64,000 bases of DNA from contig JANUWF010001224.1 of the NCBI GenBank assembly GCA_026120185.1, positions 1,240,001 to 1,304,000 on the forward strand, in the 5' to 3' direction. Source of the DNA: Voacanga thouarsii (lineage: Eukaryota > Streptophyta > Magnoliopsida > Gentianales > Apocynaceae). The notes under the pieces are model-generated. The model had not been told where the DNA came from, did not search any database, and saw only the letters and a program-made list of their open reading frames with translations. Below are positions 10,436 through 22,985 of the stretch, piece by piece. A program made the translations under genes and the position numbers. Within the stretch, counting starts at the first letter, position 1. The number at the start of each line of letters is the position of its first letter.

Positions 10436-13400
10436 CGCTCTGTTAATGCATTGATAGATCCTGGCTCTACTCATTCCTATTTAAACAAGATTTGTGCATG
10501 TCATTTGGGTTGGGATGGAGTAAAGCTACCTTATACTTTAGTGGTAAGCACACCATTGAGAAAAATGGTGCAAGCAGATCGGTATGTGAAAAATTGTAAA
10601 ATTGATGTGGGGAGAGAAAGTCTGGAGGGAGATTTGATAGTATTGGATATTGAAGATTATGATTTGATTTTGGGGATGGATTGGTTAGCCAAGCATGGGG
10701 CTAGGGTAGACTGTAAGAATAAGTCGGTCCAGTTCGTTAGACCGAGTTGTGATGTGTTGGAATTTGATGGCCAGAGGGTGAAAGAATTAAAGTATTTGAT
10801 CGCGGGGGCTAAGGCCCGAAAATTGCTGAAGTAAGGGTGTTAAGGGTACCTGGCCTATATGATAAATAAGCCAAAGGACCAGTGCACTCTAGAGGACACC
10901 GAAGTAGTGAAAGATTTTCCTGACGCGTTCTCGGCAGAACTTGCTTCTTTACCTCCCAGCCGAGAGGTGGAATGCACCATTGATTTAGTTATGGGAGCAA
11001 AACTAGTATCGCGGACCCCGTACCGGATCGCACCAGTAGAGCTGAAAGAGTTGAAGAAATAGTTAGAGGAGTTAGTGAGTCAAGGCTACATCAGACCTAG
11101 CATGTCACCCTGGGGAGCGCTTGTACTATTTGTGAAGAAGAAGGACGGAACTCTAAGGCTATGCATCGACTATCGGGGTTTGAACAACTTGATTATCAAG
11201 AACAAGTATCCCCTACCACTGATTGACGAGCTGTTCGATCAGTTGCAAGAATCTAGTTGCTACTCTAAATTGGACCTGAGGCAAGAATACTACCAAGTGC
11301 GGATAAAAGAGGATGATATCCCCAAGACGGCCTTCAACACCAGTTATGGGCATTATGAGTTCGTGGTAATACTGTTCGGGGTGACAAATGCTCCAGCAGT
11401 ATTCATGGACCTGATGCACCGAGTGTTCCAACCCTATCTAGACAAGTTTGTGGTGGTCTTCATCGACGACATTTTGATTTTCTCCAAGAGTCCGGAGGAG
11501 CATGCGGAGCATCTAAAGCTCGTACTGGAGAAGCTGCGGGAACACAAGTTGTACGCCATGTTTATCAAGTATGAATTCTGGTTGGACAGTGTAGCATTCC
11601 TTGGCCATGTGGTGACCAAGGAGGGAATCAAGGTAGATCCAGCAAAGGTTGAAGTAGTGTCAAACTGGAAGCAATCGGAGAACATCATCGAGATCCGAAA
11701 TTTCTTGGGATTAGCTGGTTACTACCGAAGATTTATCAAAGGGTTTCCGACGCTCGCATTACCGATGATCCGACTGCTGAGAAAGGATGTTCCATTTGTG
11801 TGGAACGAGAAATGTGAGAAAAGTTTTCAAGAACTGAAGCGAAGACTAATGATAGCACCGATATTAAGTCTGCCAGAGGAAGACAAGCCTTATGCGCTAT
11901 ATACCGATGCCTCGAAAGAAGGATTAGGAGCAGTACTTATGCAAGACCGGAAAGTGATAGCTTATGCTTCTCGAAAATTGAGACCTCATGAAGTCAACTA
12001 TCCTACGCATGATTTGGAGCTGGCAGCCATTGTGTTCGCTCTAAAGAAATGGTGACACTACTTGTACGGAGCCGAATATGAGGTGTTCACCGATCATAAG
12101 AGTTTGAAGTACATCTTCACCTAGAAGGATCTAAATTTGAGGCAATGAAGATGGATGGAATTCCTGGAAGAGTACCGTTGTCCGATCAATTACCATCCCA
12201 GGAAGGCCAACGTTGTGGCTGACGCCCTGAGCAGAAAAGTTGGGATGGCAAGGCTAAGATTGCAGGAAATTCAAGTGGTTCAAGATGTGTTGGACCGATG
12301 GGTGGAAGTGTAAGAGAAGAGGATCGTTGTTAGCAACCTGAAGTTGGTACCAAATTTAAGACGGGAAATCGTGGAAGCTCAACAAAGCAACGCTGAGTTT
12401 CAGCTTTTCAAGGACAAGGAGCTCAAGCGGCTAGGTAGTGAATTCCATCAAGACGAGGTAGGAGTTTTGCAATTCAAGGATCAGTTATACGTACTCGGAA
12501 AGCAGCAATTGAAGGATAGAATTTTGGAAGAGGCGCACAAGAGTAAGTACGCCATTCATTCGGGGGAAGTCAAGATGTACCAGGATTTGAAGAGAGCCTA
12601 TTGGTGCCTGGACTGTAGTGGGATGTGATCAAGTATGTCTCGACCTGTCTCACCTGTCAGAAAGTCAAAGCAGAGCACAAGAAGTCAGCGGGACTATTGC
12701 AACCATTACCAGTACCGGAATGAAAGTGGGAGGAGGTGACCATGGACTTTGTAACTGGACTTCCTATGTCAAGGACCCTGAAAGACGCTATATGGGTAGT
12801 GGTGGATCGACTGACCAAGTCGGCCTATTTCATACCGGTAAATGTAAGAGACTCTATGGAGAAGTTGGCTCAGACTTATGTTCGAAAGATAGTCCGATTG
12901 CATGGAGTGTCTTCAAGCATCGTGTCTGATCGAGACCCGAGGTTTACATCTCGATTTTGGGGAAAGTTTCAGGGACCAATAGGGTCGAGTCTGAAATTCA
13001 GTACGACGGCGCATTCGCAGACCGATGGGCAGTCAGAAAGGGTTATACAGATATTGGAAGATATGCTGAGGGCCTGTGTTCTGGACTTCAGAGATAAATG
13101 GATAGAATGAGTACCGTATGCGAAACTGTCATATAACAATATCTACCAAGCTTCAATTGGGATGGCACCGTATGAGGCTTTGTATGGGCGCAAGTGTCAG
13201 GTGTTGCTATAATGGAGTTGGTCAGAAGAGGGTCATGTAAGTAGAACCGGAGAAGTCTGTGTCCAAGAAATATTGGATAAAGTAAAATTGATCAGGGAAA
13301 GTTTGAAGGCGGCTCAGAGCCGACAGAAGAGCTATGCGGACAACTGGCAGAGAGAATTGGAGTTTCAAGTCGGGGACTGCGTATTTCTGAGATTGACACC

Positions 13401-13784
13401 GAATAGGGGAATCTTGAAGAATCCGAAGGGTGGGAAGCTGAATCCGAGGTATTTGGGGCCGTTCCCGATTAAGGAAAGGATTGGACCGATAGCATACCGA
13501 TCGAACCTACCAATGGGTTAACGAGAATTCATAATGTGTTTCATATGTCACAACTGAAGAAGTACAATGCCGATCCCGGTCATGCTCTAAATAACGAACC
13601 GTCGGTGTTGCAACCCGATCTGAGCTACGTGGAGAAGCCCGTACGAATATTGGACCACAGTATCAAGAATCTTCGGAGCAAGTAGATACCGATGGTCAAG
13701 GTTCAGTAGGAGCATCATGGCATGCAGGATGCCACATGGTAATTAGAAGAGTGGATTAAGTAGAAATATCCCGATCTGAAATAG
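10436..13784 (+). pseudogene. pol: pol of element B: PR, RT, RNase H, IN and chromodomain (broken)
   Basis: This encodes the enzymes for reverse transcription and integration. The retropepsin site at about 10457 reads D-P-G-S-T instead of the usual D-S-G. The reverse transcriptase runs about 11,060-11,700 with the catalytic FIDDIL motif at about 11459-11473. RNase H begins near 11,896 (YTDAS). Integrase has an HHCC zinc region near 12,530-12,670 and a DDE core at 12,736-13,110 (MDFVTGLP, SDRDPRF). The chromodomain at about 13,610-13,784 starts LSYVEKPV and ends at a TAG that D shares, so this is the natural end. Premature stops lie at 10832, 10838, 11060, 12053, 12122 and 12146, among others. 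Frame changes near 12,617 and 13,520 break it further. Confidence 0.9.
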
Positions 13785-13818
13785 AGGTATGCTTGAATTT
13801 CGGGACGAAATTCATCTA

Positions 13819-13830
13819 AGGAGGGGAGGA
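13819..13830 (+). other. Polypurine tract of element B
   Basis: AGGAGGGGAGGA directly precedes the TG of the 3' LTR. It is the priming site for plus-strand DNA synthesis. GGGACGAAATTC just upstream is shared with element D (63522-63533). Confidence 0.9.
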
Positions 13831-15776
13831 TGTGAAACCCCAGTCGAAACCAACCTTAGAGTAAGGGGGTTGGGATACATATCATATTTATTTGCATGTT
13901 TAAATATATTTTTATATGATTTTATGTGCTTTGAATTTGTGCTTTATAGTCTCAAGAGCTTAATTATGTTTATTGAGTAAGAAGGGCAAAATGGTAATTT
14001 TTGCTTGAGGTGAAAATAGGGAGATAGCTTGAGGATTAAATAGGAAAAATATTTTGGAGACAAAATAAGAACAAGAGTTGTTGTGGTTTAGTGGTTAGAA
14101 CTTTAGAATTAATTCTGGAGGTCATGGGTTCAAATTCCATCATTGGAGCTTTAGCATGATTAAATTTTATTTTTTGTTTGGGAAGGTTGGATTTTTGGCC
14201 TTGTGTGCTTTAGAGAAGAGTAGAGGTGTTGTCCTAGGGGAGACATGATAGGAGTATTCTAATCCTATTCTTGTACCCTACAAAAATTTCCAAGGGAATT
14301 TATACCCTTCTTGATCCTTAGTTTTTCTTACTTCTCAATTCATTAGGTTGGTCAATTTGTTCTAGCCAATTTCATTCCAGAAAATTTTAGTAAAGTTTTG
14401 TGGCTTTGAAGGTTCAAAAATGTCTAAATGTAAGACATCTTATGGACCGAAAATGAGTAGAAGTTGGGGAAGGTTCCCAAGAGATTAAACTCCATGGTTG
14501 AACCTTCAAAACCCCACTCCAGCTATGTTCATTTTCTTCAAAAAGTAATCTGGAATTTTTCCAACTTCTTATGCATTCAAGGTGTCAAAATTTTTAGCCA
14601 CCATTTCCTCCCAAATGCTGCCAGAAAAATAGTCCTCTTGACCAGCTTGAAATCGGAAATTTTATGGCCAAATTCGGACTGCACAAATGCTGTGCAAACA
14701 AGAAAATTTTCTGGGCAAGTTCGCAGCTCAGGTGAGCTTAAACCAAACTGTTTTCTTCCAGTTTTCATCCAGCACCATAGCCACATTTTTCCTCCATAAA
14801 GAAGGGTGGAAAATAGCCTTGAAAGACCTCTGAATTCCCCTTCAAAACCTCTGCAAACTAACTGGAAAATGGCAGTAAAAGCTGCCCAAAAAATTCCAGC
14901 AACTAGCGAAATTCTGTACAGGAATTTTTTCAGCTTTCTTCCTTCTTCAACCCTGACTGAAACTCCCTCATTTTTTCTGTACAAACCTACCTTGAACAGC
15001 CATGAACTGAGCTCCATCATCTTCCCCAACCTTCTGCTCAAAAAACCAGTCATGGCTGCCCCTAAAATACCTCCAACAATTACTTCAATCAAGCCATTGA
15101 TTGAAGACCAAAATTGCAGCAAATATGTTTAGTAAACTTCCATAAAACACCCCTTAAACAACCAGACATTCCTTCACCATTGTACTTCTCCTTTTCGGCC
15201 ACCATTAAGCACTTCAAACAGTTTTCATTCCCGTAGAATCCCTAGCTATTCAGTCGGCCATTAGAGCTTCCAAAAGCTCTCCTCCATTGAAGATCTTCCT
15301 ACCATATTTTGTTTCCTAAATTGGTACCCTAAAATATTCTTTTAGGATTTCAAACAACCAGCCTTTCCTTTCCTCCCAAACTAGAAATTCAATTGCCAAA
15401 ACCTCTCAAACAATTCGGCACTCCCAACTACACCGAATTTCGGCCAACCTCTCCATATTCTCTCCATTCTTTTCAACCTGCAAGAACACCAAGAGCATCA
15501 AGACTACCCACTCACCTCCTCTCGCCTAAGGCCACCAAAACCACTTCAATCTTCTTCAAAAAAATTTTAGATATCACCTACTCATTGCCGTGAATTCATT
15601 CGTACCATTTTTAACATCAAACTCCAAAATCTAACTCTCTCTCTTAGATCAAAAATCAGTATTCTTGGGAAGACTCAAGAACACTTTCAAGGTAAGCTTG
15701 TTCAATCAACGTCATCTTCACTAATCTTCAACTTGTAATGAATATATATGTGTATAATCATACTAAAGGACTCTCT

Positions 15777-15831
<55 letters not shown>

Positions 15832-18168
15832 TCGAATGCTCTCTCTCTCTTAGCCGAATGGTGGCTTCAACCATGGCCATGTCTTCTTCATCTTTCTTGG
15901 ATGGATCTAGTCTCCTAAGAGTAAGATCCATTCGAAACTTCTCCAAGTTACTCATCAAACAAGTAAGCCTCTTCAACCCTCTCTTTAAATTCTAGATTCA
16001 TGTCTCTAGGATGATATTGGAAGGAGATAGATTATGATTAGGATTTGAGCATGTGTTGTTGTGATGAGTTGAGATTGAAGCATGAATTAATGTGTGTATA
16101 TGACGGAGATGGGATTGATATATGAGTTGATTGTCTTGGTTGATTGTATGGCGTTTTTAGGGTTTAATGCATGTCTCCATGTCGTGAGTGGTATATGTGA
16201 CCAAGCATGTTACATATTATGTCACCTTTGGTGAATAGGGTTTATGTTCATGTATGTTTGTTAAAGCCATGAATATGTATATGCTAGTAGAGGTTGGATC
16301 ATGTTTTGTTAAATTTAGATCTATGCCTTTATTCATGATTTAGATGATTTGATGAATTGAAGTGGAGTGTATGTTCTTGATTGTGGTTAGCAATGGAATT
16401 ATGATCATGATCTAGTTGTCCCTAAGCTAATATTATTTCAATTAAAAAATGTTTAATATTATAATTTTTGCTAGTAAATTTCAAAATCCCTAGGAAGGGT
16501 GGATTTGGATTATTATATGAAATAAGGATATTTTAGTCAAATAAATAGCTTTTATTAAAGAAATAAAATATATAGATATTATATAAAATAATAATATCAA
16601 ATAAAGCCTTTTATATAAATAATCATAATAGATAAAATGTTAATTTTGTAAGTCTTATATTCATAAATACTACTAAAATTTATTTATTATCTTTTAATCA
16701 AAACCTATTAAAATTTACTTACAACTAATTTTAGTTACCAATTATTTTCTAACAATTAATTATCAATAGATTATTATTTTAAATAATTACATCTAGGTCC
16801 TAGGACCCTTCATCAATGAAACTCTAATTTATTTTTAGCAAGATTTAAACCTTCAACTTATTAGTACCTATTTCCCAAAACACTAATTATTTTAACTATC
16901 AAATTAGGCTTAGCTTATAAACCCTTCATTCATTATCTAGCCTTAAAGCATGGGACACTAGGATCATAGTTGTAGTAAGTTGAGCTAGTTTTATTTGTGA
17001 AAGTGAATTTTAGCTTGAGTTTAATTATGGCTTATATTTACCTCAGGTAGGGTTAGGTCAGCTGTTGAAGACTTTTATTTTATCTCAAGCTAAGGATCAG
17101 GTAAGCTTCTGCATAAAACATGTTTGATACAAAATGTTTATTATGGCAAGCCAAATGTAGAGTGCATGGACACTCACTTCCGTAAAGGCAATTGAGGATT
17201 GTCCTCTTTCCCATTTCAGTCAAATCAATTATTTGAAAATCGATGAACAGATTTACTCAAAACCCTGAAACTCTTTCTAAAACTGATTTTGACAAAGACT
17301 TTGGAAATTCTTAATTGCTATTTTCCAAGTGGAGCTATGTTTTGTTCATTTTCCCCAAGTGGGATAAGTTACGTTGAGTACTCAATAAGGCTGGACTGCT
17401 AGAACTAGTCTTTGAAGGGTTAAGGTAAGTCTCTCAGTAGGTGGCCACCTCTGAGGGGTGAGTCCTTCTCAGATGAGATGCCAGTCCAGTAGGTCGTGCC
17501 GGTCCGAGCTAACAGTTTTCAGTCAAGTGACTGTGTGTTACCGGAATGGACAACTGGTTTTGTTTGGGTATAGAAAATGAGGAGTATCTTACCTGATAGG
17601 CCGATCACCTACCTTTTGTCAGTCTGCACAAAGTTGTGACATTCTGACCGTTGTATGGTTATGGGGCCCAACGTGTGGTAACCCATGATCACCTTTTGAG
17701 TCGTTGATGTTATTATACATGTATGGTTGGAAAAGCCAAAACACCACTCTTGATTTTGACTGTTGTTTATTGCTTGCTAGTATTTCTCTTATGAAGATTT
17801 TATACTTTGCATCCACGAACTGTTTTCACTGGACACTCGAAGCACACACAGACTTAATAAGATTTTTATCTCATCACCTTTTTTACCATGATTTCAGGTC
17901 GATCCTGCTGTGGGGATGAGTAGCTAGTTGTTGCCTGCCTTGGAAGATTTTTTTTCTGATATTTATTTTGTGTAATGCTTTAGGAGTTGAGAGTGGATGA
18001 TTTTTATTATGGATTTGTCTTTGAATTCTTGGATTGTAATAAGTTTTAATTTTAAAGTATTGTTTTCATTCTGTTATTTTGATTGTGTGACCTAGTCATA
18101 AAGACCCCTTGTCCTTTGGACGGGGCAACATCCTCGGCCTTGTCGGGCTTAGGTAGTGGGATATTACA
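13831..18168 (+). repeat. 3' LTR of element B
   Basis: A 4,338 bp LTR that starts tgtgaaaccccagtcgaaac and ends GGATATTACA. It holds a tRNA-like segment at 14077-14141, a pure (CT)24 at 15781-15828, a palindrome at 17374-17385 and the splice-like pair at 17101 and 17897. On the complementary strand, 14577-15122 is open for 181 codons; see the findings. The conserved TATAAAGACCCC motif near the end has become CATAAAG here. Confidence 0.93.
14077..14141 (+). promoter_or_regulatory. tRNA-like segment in B 3' LTR
   Basis: A-box-like TGGTTTAGTGG (14084-14094) and B-box-like GGTTCAAATTCC (14127-14138), with the palindrome AGAATTAATTCT between them. The T-arm ATGGG-TTCAAAT-TCCAT pairs over 5 bp with one G-T. 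This is the cleanest plus-strand copy. Confidence 0.5.
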
Positions 18169-18173
18169 ATTTA
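18169..18173. other. Target-site duplication of element B (right), ATTTA
   Basis: Second copy of the 5 bp duplication, directly after the terminal CA of the 3' LTR. The sequence after it continues LTR A. Confidence 0.92.
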
Positions 18174-18243
18174 TGCATGCAAGAAAATATGATATGCATC
18201 CCGACCCCCTTACTCTAGAGTTGGTTTTGGATGGGGTTTCACA
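18174..18243 (-). repeat. LTR A, 5' terminal remainder
   Basis: This is the reverse complement of the LTR start (ending GGGGTTTCACA). It is colinear with 4138 once element B and one copy of ATTTA are removed. It marks the outer boundary of LTR A on this side. The bases ACCTT at 18244-18248 would be its target-site duplication if A is a solo LTR; the matching copy would lie left of the window. Confidence 0.88.
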
Positions 18244-20340
18244 ACCTTTCTCTAATGTACTAAATTATACTTATACTCTTCAATACCTCGTAAACTCCAA
18301 AGGAGAATTCAAATCTATTCGAGTCTTCTTCTCCTTTCAAAAAATTCAAAAAGTTGTCATTTTCTCATCACCTTTCTTTCCTCTGGATTTCGCTCTCTCG
18401 AAAAAAAACCCAGAAAAATAAAATCTTTAATCATATTCGCCGTGGCTAAATCTCTCAAACACTACAAAGGAACCAAGCTAAAACTTAAGGAAACCAAGAA
18501 GAAGGTAGTGACAAGGAAATCGATTTTTGTTATTCCGATATCTGCAAAGAAAAAGAACAAGAAAGCTGCCATTGATGAACCAACTCCTCAAACTGCATTA
18601 GCAAAACAACTTCCAGAAGAGAAAAGCTCAGACACTCAGGTACCACAAACTATCAACTTAAAAATTAAGTATAAAGATTGGGTATCTAGAAATAGAACCA
18701 TCACTGTGGGCTATTGGGTTGATTCTAAGGTGCTTCATTGCTAAAATTTTTCTGAACTTTTTTGTCATTTTGAATATGTTGAGAATCTTGGATAAGGTCT
18801 TCGTTGTTAAATTGATGAGAATCTATACACCACACTGGTTTGAGAATTCTATAAGAATCTAAGAAAGGGATGACATGAGGAAATAGTAAACAGGTTGATT
18901 GTGCAGTGGTATATGTCTAAAATTGGAGAAGTGAACCTCAAGTTTGACCATCGCATGTTCAACATGATTTTTTATATATCAAGGACAGTGGAGCACAATT
19001 TTTCAAAATGAACTGCCTGAAAAATTCTAAAATTTTGTTTGAACTAAGTTTATTTGAAATGAAATTTACTGGTGCCAAGAACTTTAGAAATTCAAGTGAT
19101 CAAAATGTCAAATGGTTAAATGGAATGGGGAGATTACTATATCTCAACGATGGTGATACCGAGTCTTGGCCATAAGGTATTTGTATGTTTTCTGCAAATA
19201 GAATTGATGTTGGCTCTGTCAGAAGGAAAACAAATTATCTTTGGGTTTCTAGTTGTGAAATTGATCCCTGAACATATCAAACTAAGCATTACCACCTGGA
19301 AGCCTTCTCATCTAGCTATTTAAGTACTTCAATGCTAATGTGAGTATGGTTGTCCCTCAGCATTGCAAAGTAATCATCTATAGCAAAAATTCATTTGAGA
19401 AAATGGGAAGCATTCGAGTGAATAATCAAGGGATATTACTTAGAGAGGCTATTGAAGGAGAAATAGAAATGTATAGTATTTCAAGGGGAAACATCAGGAC
19501 ACACAAAAAGAAAAGATGAGACTAAAATTCAAAGGGAAACATCCCATTGAGGGAAGTAGAAAATCAGGAAAGAATAACTCAGAGCATTTTGACTGCTATA
19601 AATCTGCTATCCACTGAGCTAGATAGTCTAAGTACAAAAGTCAAAGGTGAACAAAAAAATTGGGAAATAGACTGACAAATATGGAAGGAAGGCAATATGA
19701 AGCTGCAGGAAATTTGATTGAACAAGTTCCTCCACCCATGCCAGAGCTTAAACCTATCATTCCTTCAACACGGAAAGAAACTGATATTCAGCCAAAGAAG
19801 GAGTGTGAGAAAAGGAACGAGAAAGAGTACAGATAGTCTGAGTATAGAAGTCAAATGTCTCATCTCTGCACACCAAATAACCCACAATTAGTACATCCAC
19901 TAGTTCCCAAGACAAACCAGCTGCATTTGGCAGCTCATCTGGCTGAAGAAAGAAGCATGTCATGCTAAATTGAAGTTCAGCAGAATAGTTGGACAACATT
20001 CAAAAGAAGGATGCCAGTGCTAAACCTGCAACTATCCTCATCCCTTGAGAAATGGCATATAACCACTACTAAATGTTAATCTTTGCTACCAATTTTTTTC
20101 TGATGACACAATTTTCTTCGTACAAAACTTCCTGCTCTCTACACTATATTTTTATGCATATCCTTATTTTATTCTTTACCTGATATTACTGCTAGCTGCC
20201 TACTTCTTATTGTTATTGTTAATATTGTTTATTGCTAGCCCTGTTCTGGGCATTCACCTGATATTACTGTCAAAGTACTACTGATTGCTTCTCCGCTACT
20301 TATTGTTCTTATTATGTTTTTTGATTGATGACAAAGGGAG
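18244..20340 (+). pseudogene. Decayed env-like / putative plant transposon protein frame of a Sirevirus-like element
   Basis: The stretch begins with an untranslated-looking CT-rich leader, then a frame at 18442-18744 that starts MAKSLKHYKGTKLKLKETKK (lysine-rich). Downstream, broken in several frames, pieces such as LYTTLV-EFYKNLRKG, KLKFDHRMFN and a region near 19,120-19,320 resemble proteins annotated as 'putative plant transposon protein', often found as the extra ORF of Sireviruses. A coiled-coil-like lysine/glutamate-rich part follows at about 19,560-19,700 and a hydrophobic part near 20,120-20,320. The frame ends near TTGATGACAAAGGGAGAGAAAA, a typical Sirevirus border. Assignment as an env-like ORF is inference; many stops and shifts show that it is dead. 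Confidence 0.4.
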
Positions 20341-21421
20341 AGAAAATAGGGATTGTAAATTGATGATTTGAGAAATATATTATCGGGGGATTACATACTA
20401 TGATTTAATGTAGTTATGGAGACTGTGTTGTGGACTAAGAGGAGATTGTGATGCGGAGAATATGGAAATTGAACATTTCTGTAGAAGTTTGTGATTCTGT
20501 GAAATACATTATTGAGCCATTGTGAATTGAATTTTTTTCCTATCATGATATCTCGTTCAATGGTTTTTTACCTTATAAATATGGATTATGATTGTGATTG
20601 CTTATAGGGATGATAAATTCATATGATTTGAAATGAACTATGATTGTTTATGGTTGTGATTTGAAAATATAGACTGTTAAAAATTGAGAGAATTGATGGA
20701 GACTATGTTGAGTTGTTATTAGGGACTAAGGAGATTGAAGTGTACGTATGAGTTCATTGTGCATCCTAACTCTTTGGTTGCACAGAAAATTCCTTGTGTT
20801 GAAATACCTTGAGAAAACTGGGTTGGATTGAAAACCTTTAATCTATCTTTGTGATTTTTTTTTTTTAACCCTGCACATACACAGGGGGAGTTTCGGACCT
20901 ATATTTCTTCAATCCAAAATAGCAGTCCAAAAAATGATTTTTAAAAGGTTAGCTTCTGCCTGATTTTACCCTATTTTAGATGCACGTTTTGGAAGTCCAA
21001 AACTTGAAATCCAATCTAATTCTCAAACGCACTTCATGGCTCTATATCTTGTGATTCATATATGCACATACTAAGGGAGAGTATTACATCTTATAATTTA
21101 TCTTTTATACCTCCTCGTGTACATATCTATACATTTTTTTGTGACTATTATTTGTGGCTATTCTTTTGTGGAATAGTCATTTGATGGAAGGAAGGAGGAT
21201 ATGGAGGTAGGTTGGGCCATAGTCTCATTGAGCCATTTTTATGAGTACATGATTCAATTTTCTATCTTAATCTCATAAGTACTCTTTGAGTCCTATAATG
21301 AAATAATGCATTTCTGTGAAAAATATTCTTATTTTTCTTAGTCTAATATGTTCGTATATACATATAATTATTTTTATATTACAATCCCACCAAGTTTGTT
21401 ATCACTACAAAAGGGGGAGAT
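20341..21421 (+). other. 3' untranslated part of the Sirevirus-like element with polypurine tract
   Basis: No coding sequence is visible. The stretch ends with AAAAGGGGGAGA (21409-21420) directly before the LTR start TGTTAGTCC, the classic Sirevirus polypurine tract. A short T-run occurs near 20,858. Confidence 0.6.
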
Positions 21422-22985
21422 TGTTAGTCCTAAGGGCATTCTCTTGTATTTTGACTTATTACAAACATTGATGAGAATTAACTTGTGTGATCTATATATG
21501 ATAGGACATGTTCGATCTCAATTCTTCCAAGATATACAAACGAGATTGCTAAGTAATTCTTGAGCAACGGAATCCAAGAATGGGTGACAAAGTATAAGAC
21601 AAGCTTAAGAGATTGCATACCAAGAAGCTCTTGAGAAGATTAATAGATTAGGAATCGTTATTAAGATATTTCTTGTAAATTCCTATGTCTCTTTACCTTA
21701 TGATTCAATTTATTTCTACCTTGAAACACACAAATAAAAGATTTCAAAGTTTTATGTCTTAGAATTTTATTTGACTACTTTGGATGACTCTGCATCCAAA
21801 AGAATCGTCTAAAATACTATGAACAGTGTGAAATTGATTATGCCTGAAAAAGTGTCATTTTGGACTTACCTTTTGGATGCACCATCATCTAAGACTTAGT
21901 CTAAAACTCTGGAAAATATGATAGCACGAAACTAGCCGTTAACTAGCTATTGCTGTCCTATTTTTTCACTTCTATAAAAGCCACATAAACCCTATTTTCT
22001 AAAATATTTTTGTTCTTTCTTTCTTAGAAACACTCTTACTCTTTAGAAAACAAAAATCTTCCTTTTCATTGTGCTTCAAAGGTGAAATTGAATTGTTCAA
22101 AAGGTAAAAGGCTGTTGGAGCTTATCTGTTCATATCTGCTCAAATTTGTGAGCTATTTCTGAAAGTTTTTCTTCATTCAAACTTGTATCAAGGTTGTGGT
22201 GTAAAACCCAGTTGGGTTGAGCCTTGTTTGGTGAATGTATCAAGGTTGTGGTGTAAAATCCGGTTAGGGTGATTCTTGATTGGGTATTTGAAGAGGTTGG
22301 GTGTAAAATCAAGTGTGGTGATCCTCTTATGTAAGATTGGTGTAGCTTACCACCATTGATTTGGAAAAAAGGTTTTAGTTATTGTGTTGAAATCCTTAAG
22401 TGGATACTTAAGGTAATGGATATAGATCGCTTGAGAATTGAACCACTATAAATCCTTGTGTCTTCTCTTTTGCATTTCATTCGCATTTCACTGCTACATT
22501 TTTATTAGTTATTAGAACAAAGAATTTTATCTCAATCTCTGCATTTGTTGATTAGTTTTAAAGACCCTTATATTCTACAGAAATTCTGTAGTTAATGCCT
22601 CAACTCCCATCTTTAAAACAACTATCTTCTTTCCATTTAGTGGTGCTTTAAAAGATTCTTGTTTGCACTCCATCAGCTGCGAAACAATCTGTCTTTGTGA
22701 ACAAAAGCTCTACACTCCTCTTTCCAATCATTATTTTAATTAAAGACTTTTATGCAATTGGGTAAAACTATTATTGTTGCTTCATCTACCCATCTTAACT
22801 ATAATTCTTATTTCAAGCATTTAGTAGAGTTTTGCAAGTTCTTTGACTGAACATTCAAGTCTGCATTTTTCTTTGAACTCACTCTTTGATCAACCATTGT
22901 GAAAAAGACATCAAAGATTTTTCAAATCGTATTTGTTTGCCATAAACCTTATTCACCCCCTCTAAGATTTATCAAGATAGAATAT
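21422..22985 (+). repeat. 3' LTR of a Sirevirus-like (Ty1/copia) element
   Basis: It starts TGTTAGTCCTAAGGG right after the polypurine tract. It contains the Sirevirus-style run of 'caaggttgtggtgtaaaa' repeats (22184-22310) and ends near TTCACCCCCTCTAAGATTTATC, wording typical of Sirevirus LTR ends. The exact right end is uncertain because the 5' LTR is not in the window. Confidence 0.6.
22184..22315 (+). repeat. Imperfect tandem repeat inside the Sirevirus-like LTR
   Basis: Two units of about 53 bp with the core caaggttgtggtgtaaaa are followed by a third, degenerate unit (agaggttgggtgtaaaatc). Such repeats around the R region are common in Sireviruses. Confidence 0.6.

Larger units (their letters stand above)
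4139..18168 (+). mobile_element. Element B: complete Ty3/gypsy Tekay/Del-type chromovirus
   Basis: This is a full-length LTR retrotransposon of 14,030 bp. In order it has: 5' LTR 4139-8407, tRNA-iMet primer-binding site, an extra acidic ORF, gag, protease, reverse transcriptase, RNase H, integrase with C-terminal chromodomain, polypurine tract 13819-13830 and 3' LTR 13831-18168. The order RT-RH-IN places it in Ty3/gypsy. The chromodomain after integrase, the Met primer site, the very long LTRs and the GGGACGAAATTC motif just before the polypurine tract point to the Tekay/Del clade. It carries many in-frame stops and at least two frameshifts, so it cannot encode its own proteins. The two LTRs differ by scattered substitutions and several indels, so it is not a recent insertion. 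Confidence 0.93.

Noticed and set aside
14077..14141. A functional tRNA gene
   Set aside because: The A- and B-box look-alikes and the T-arm are good, but the acceptor stem does not pair, so only a tRNA-like segment is claimed.
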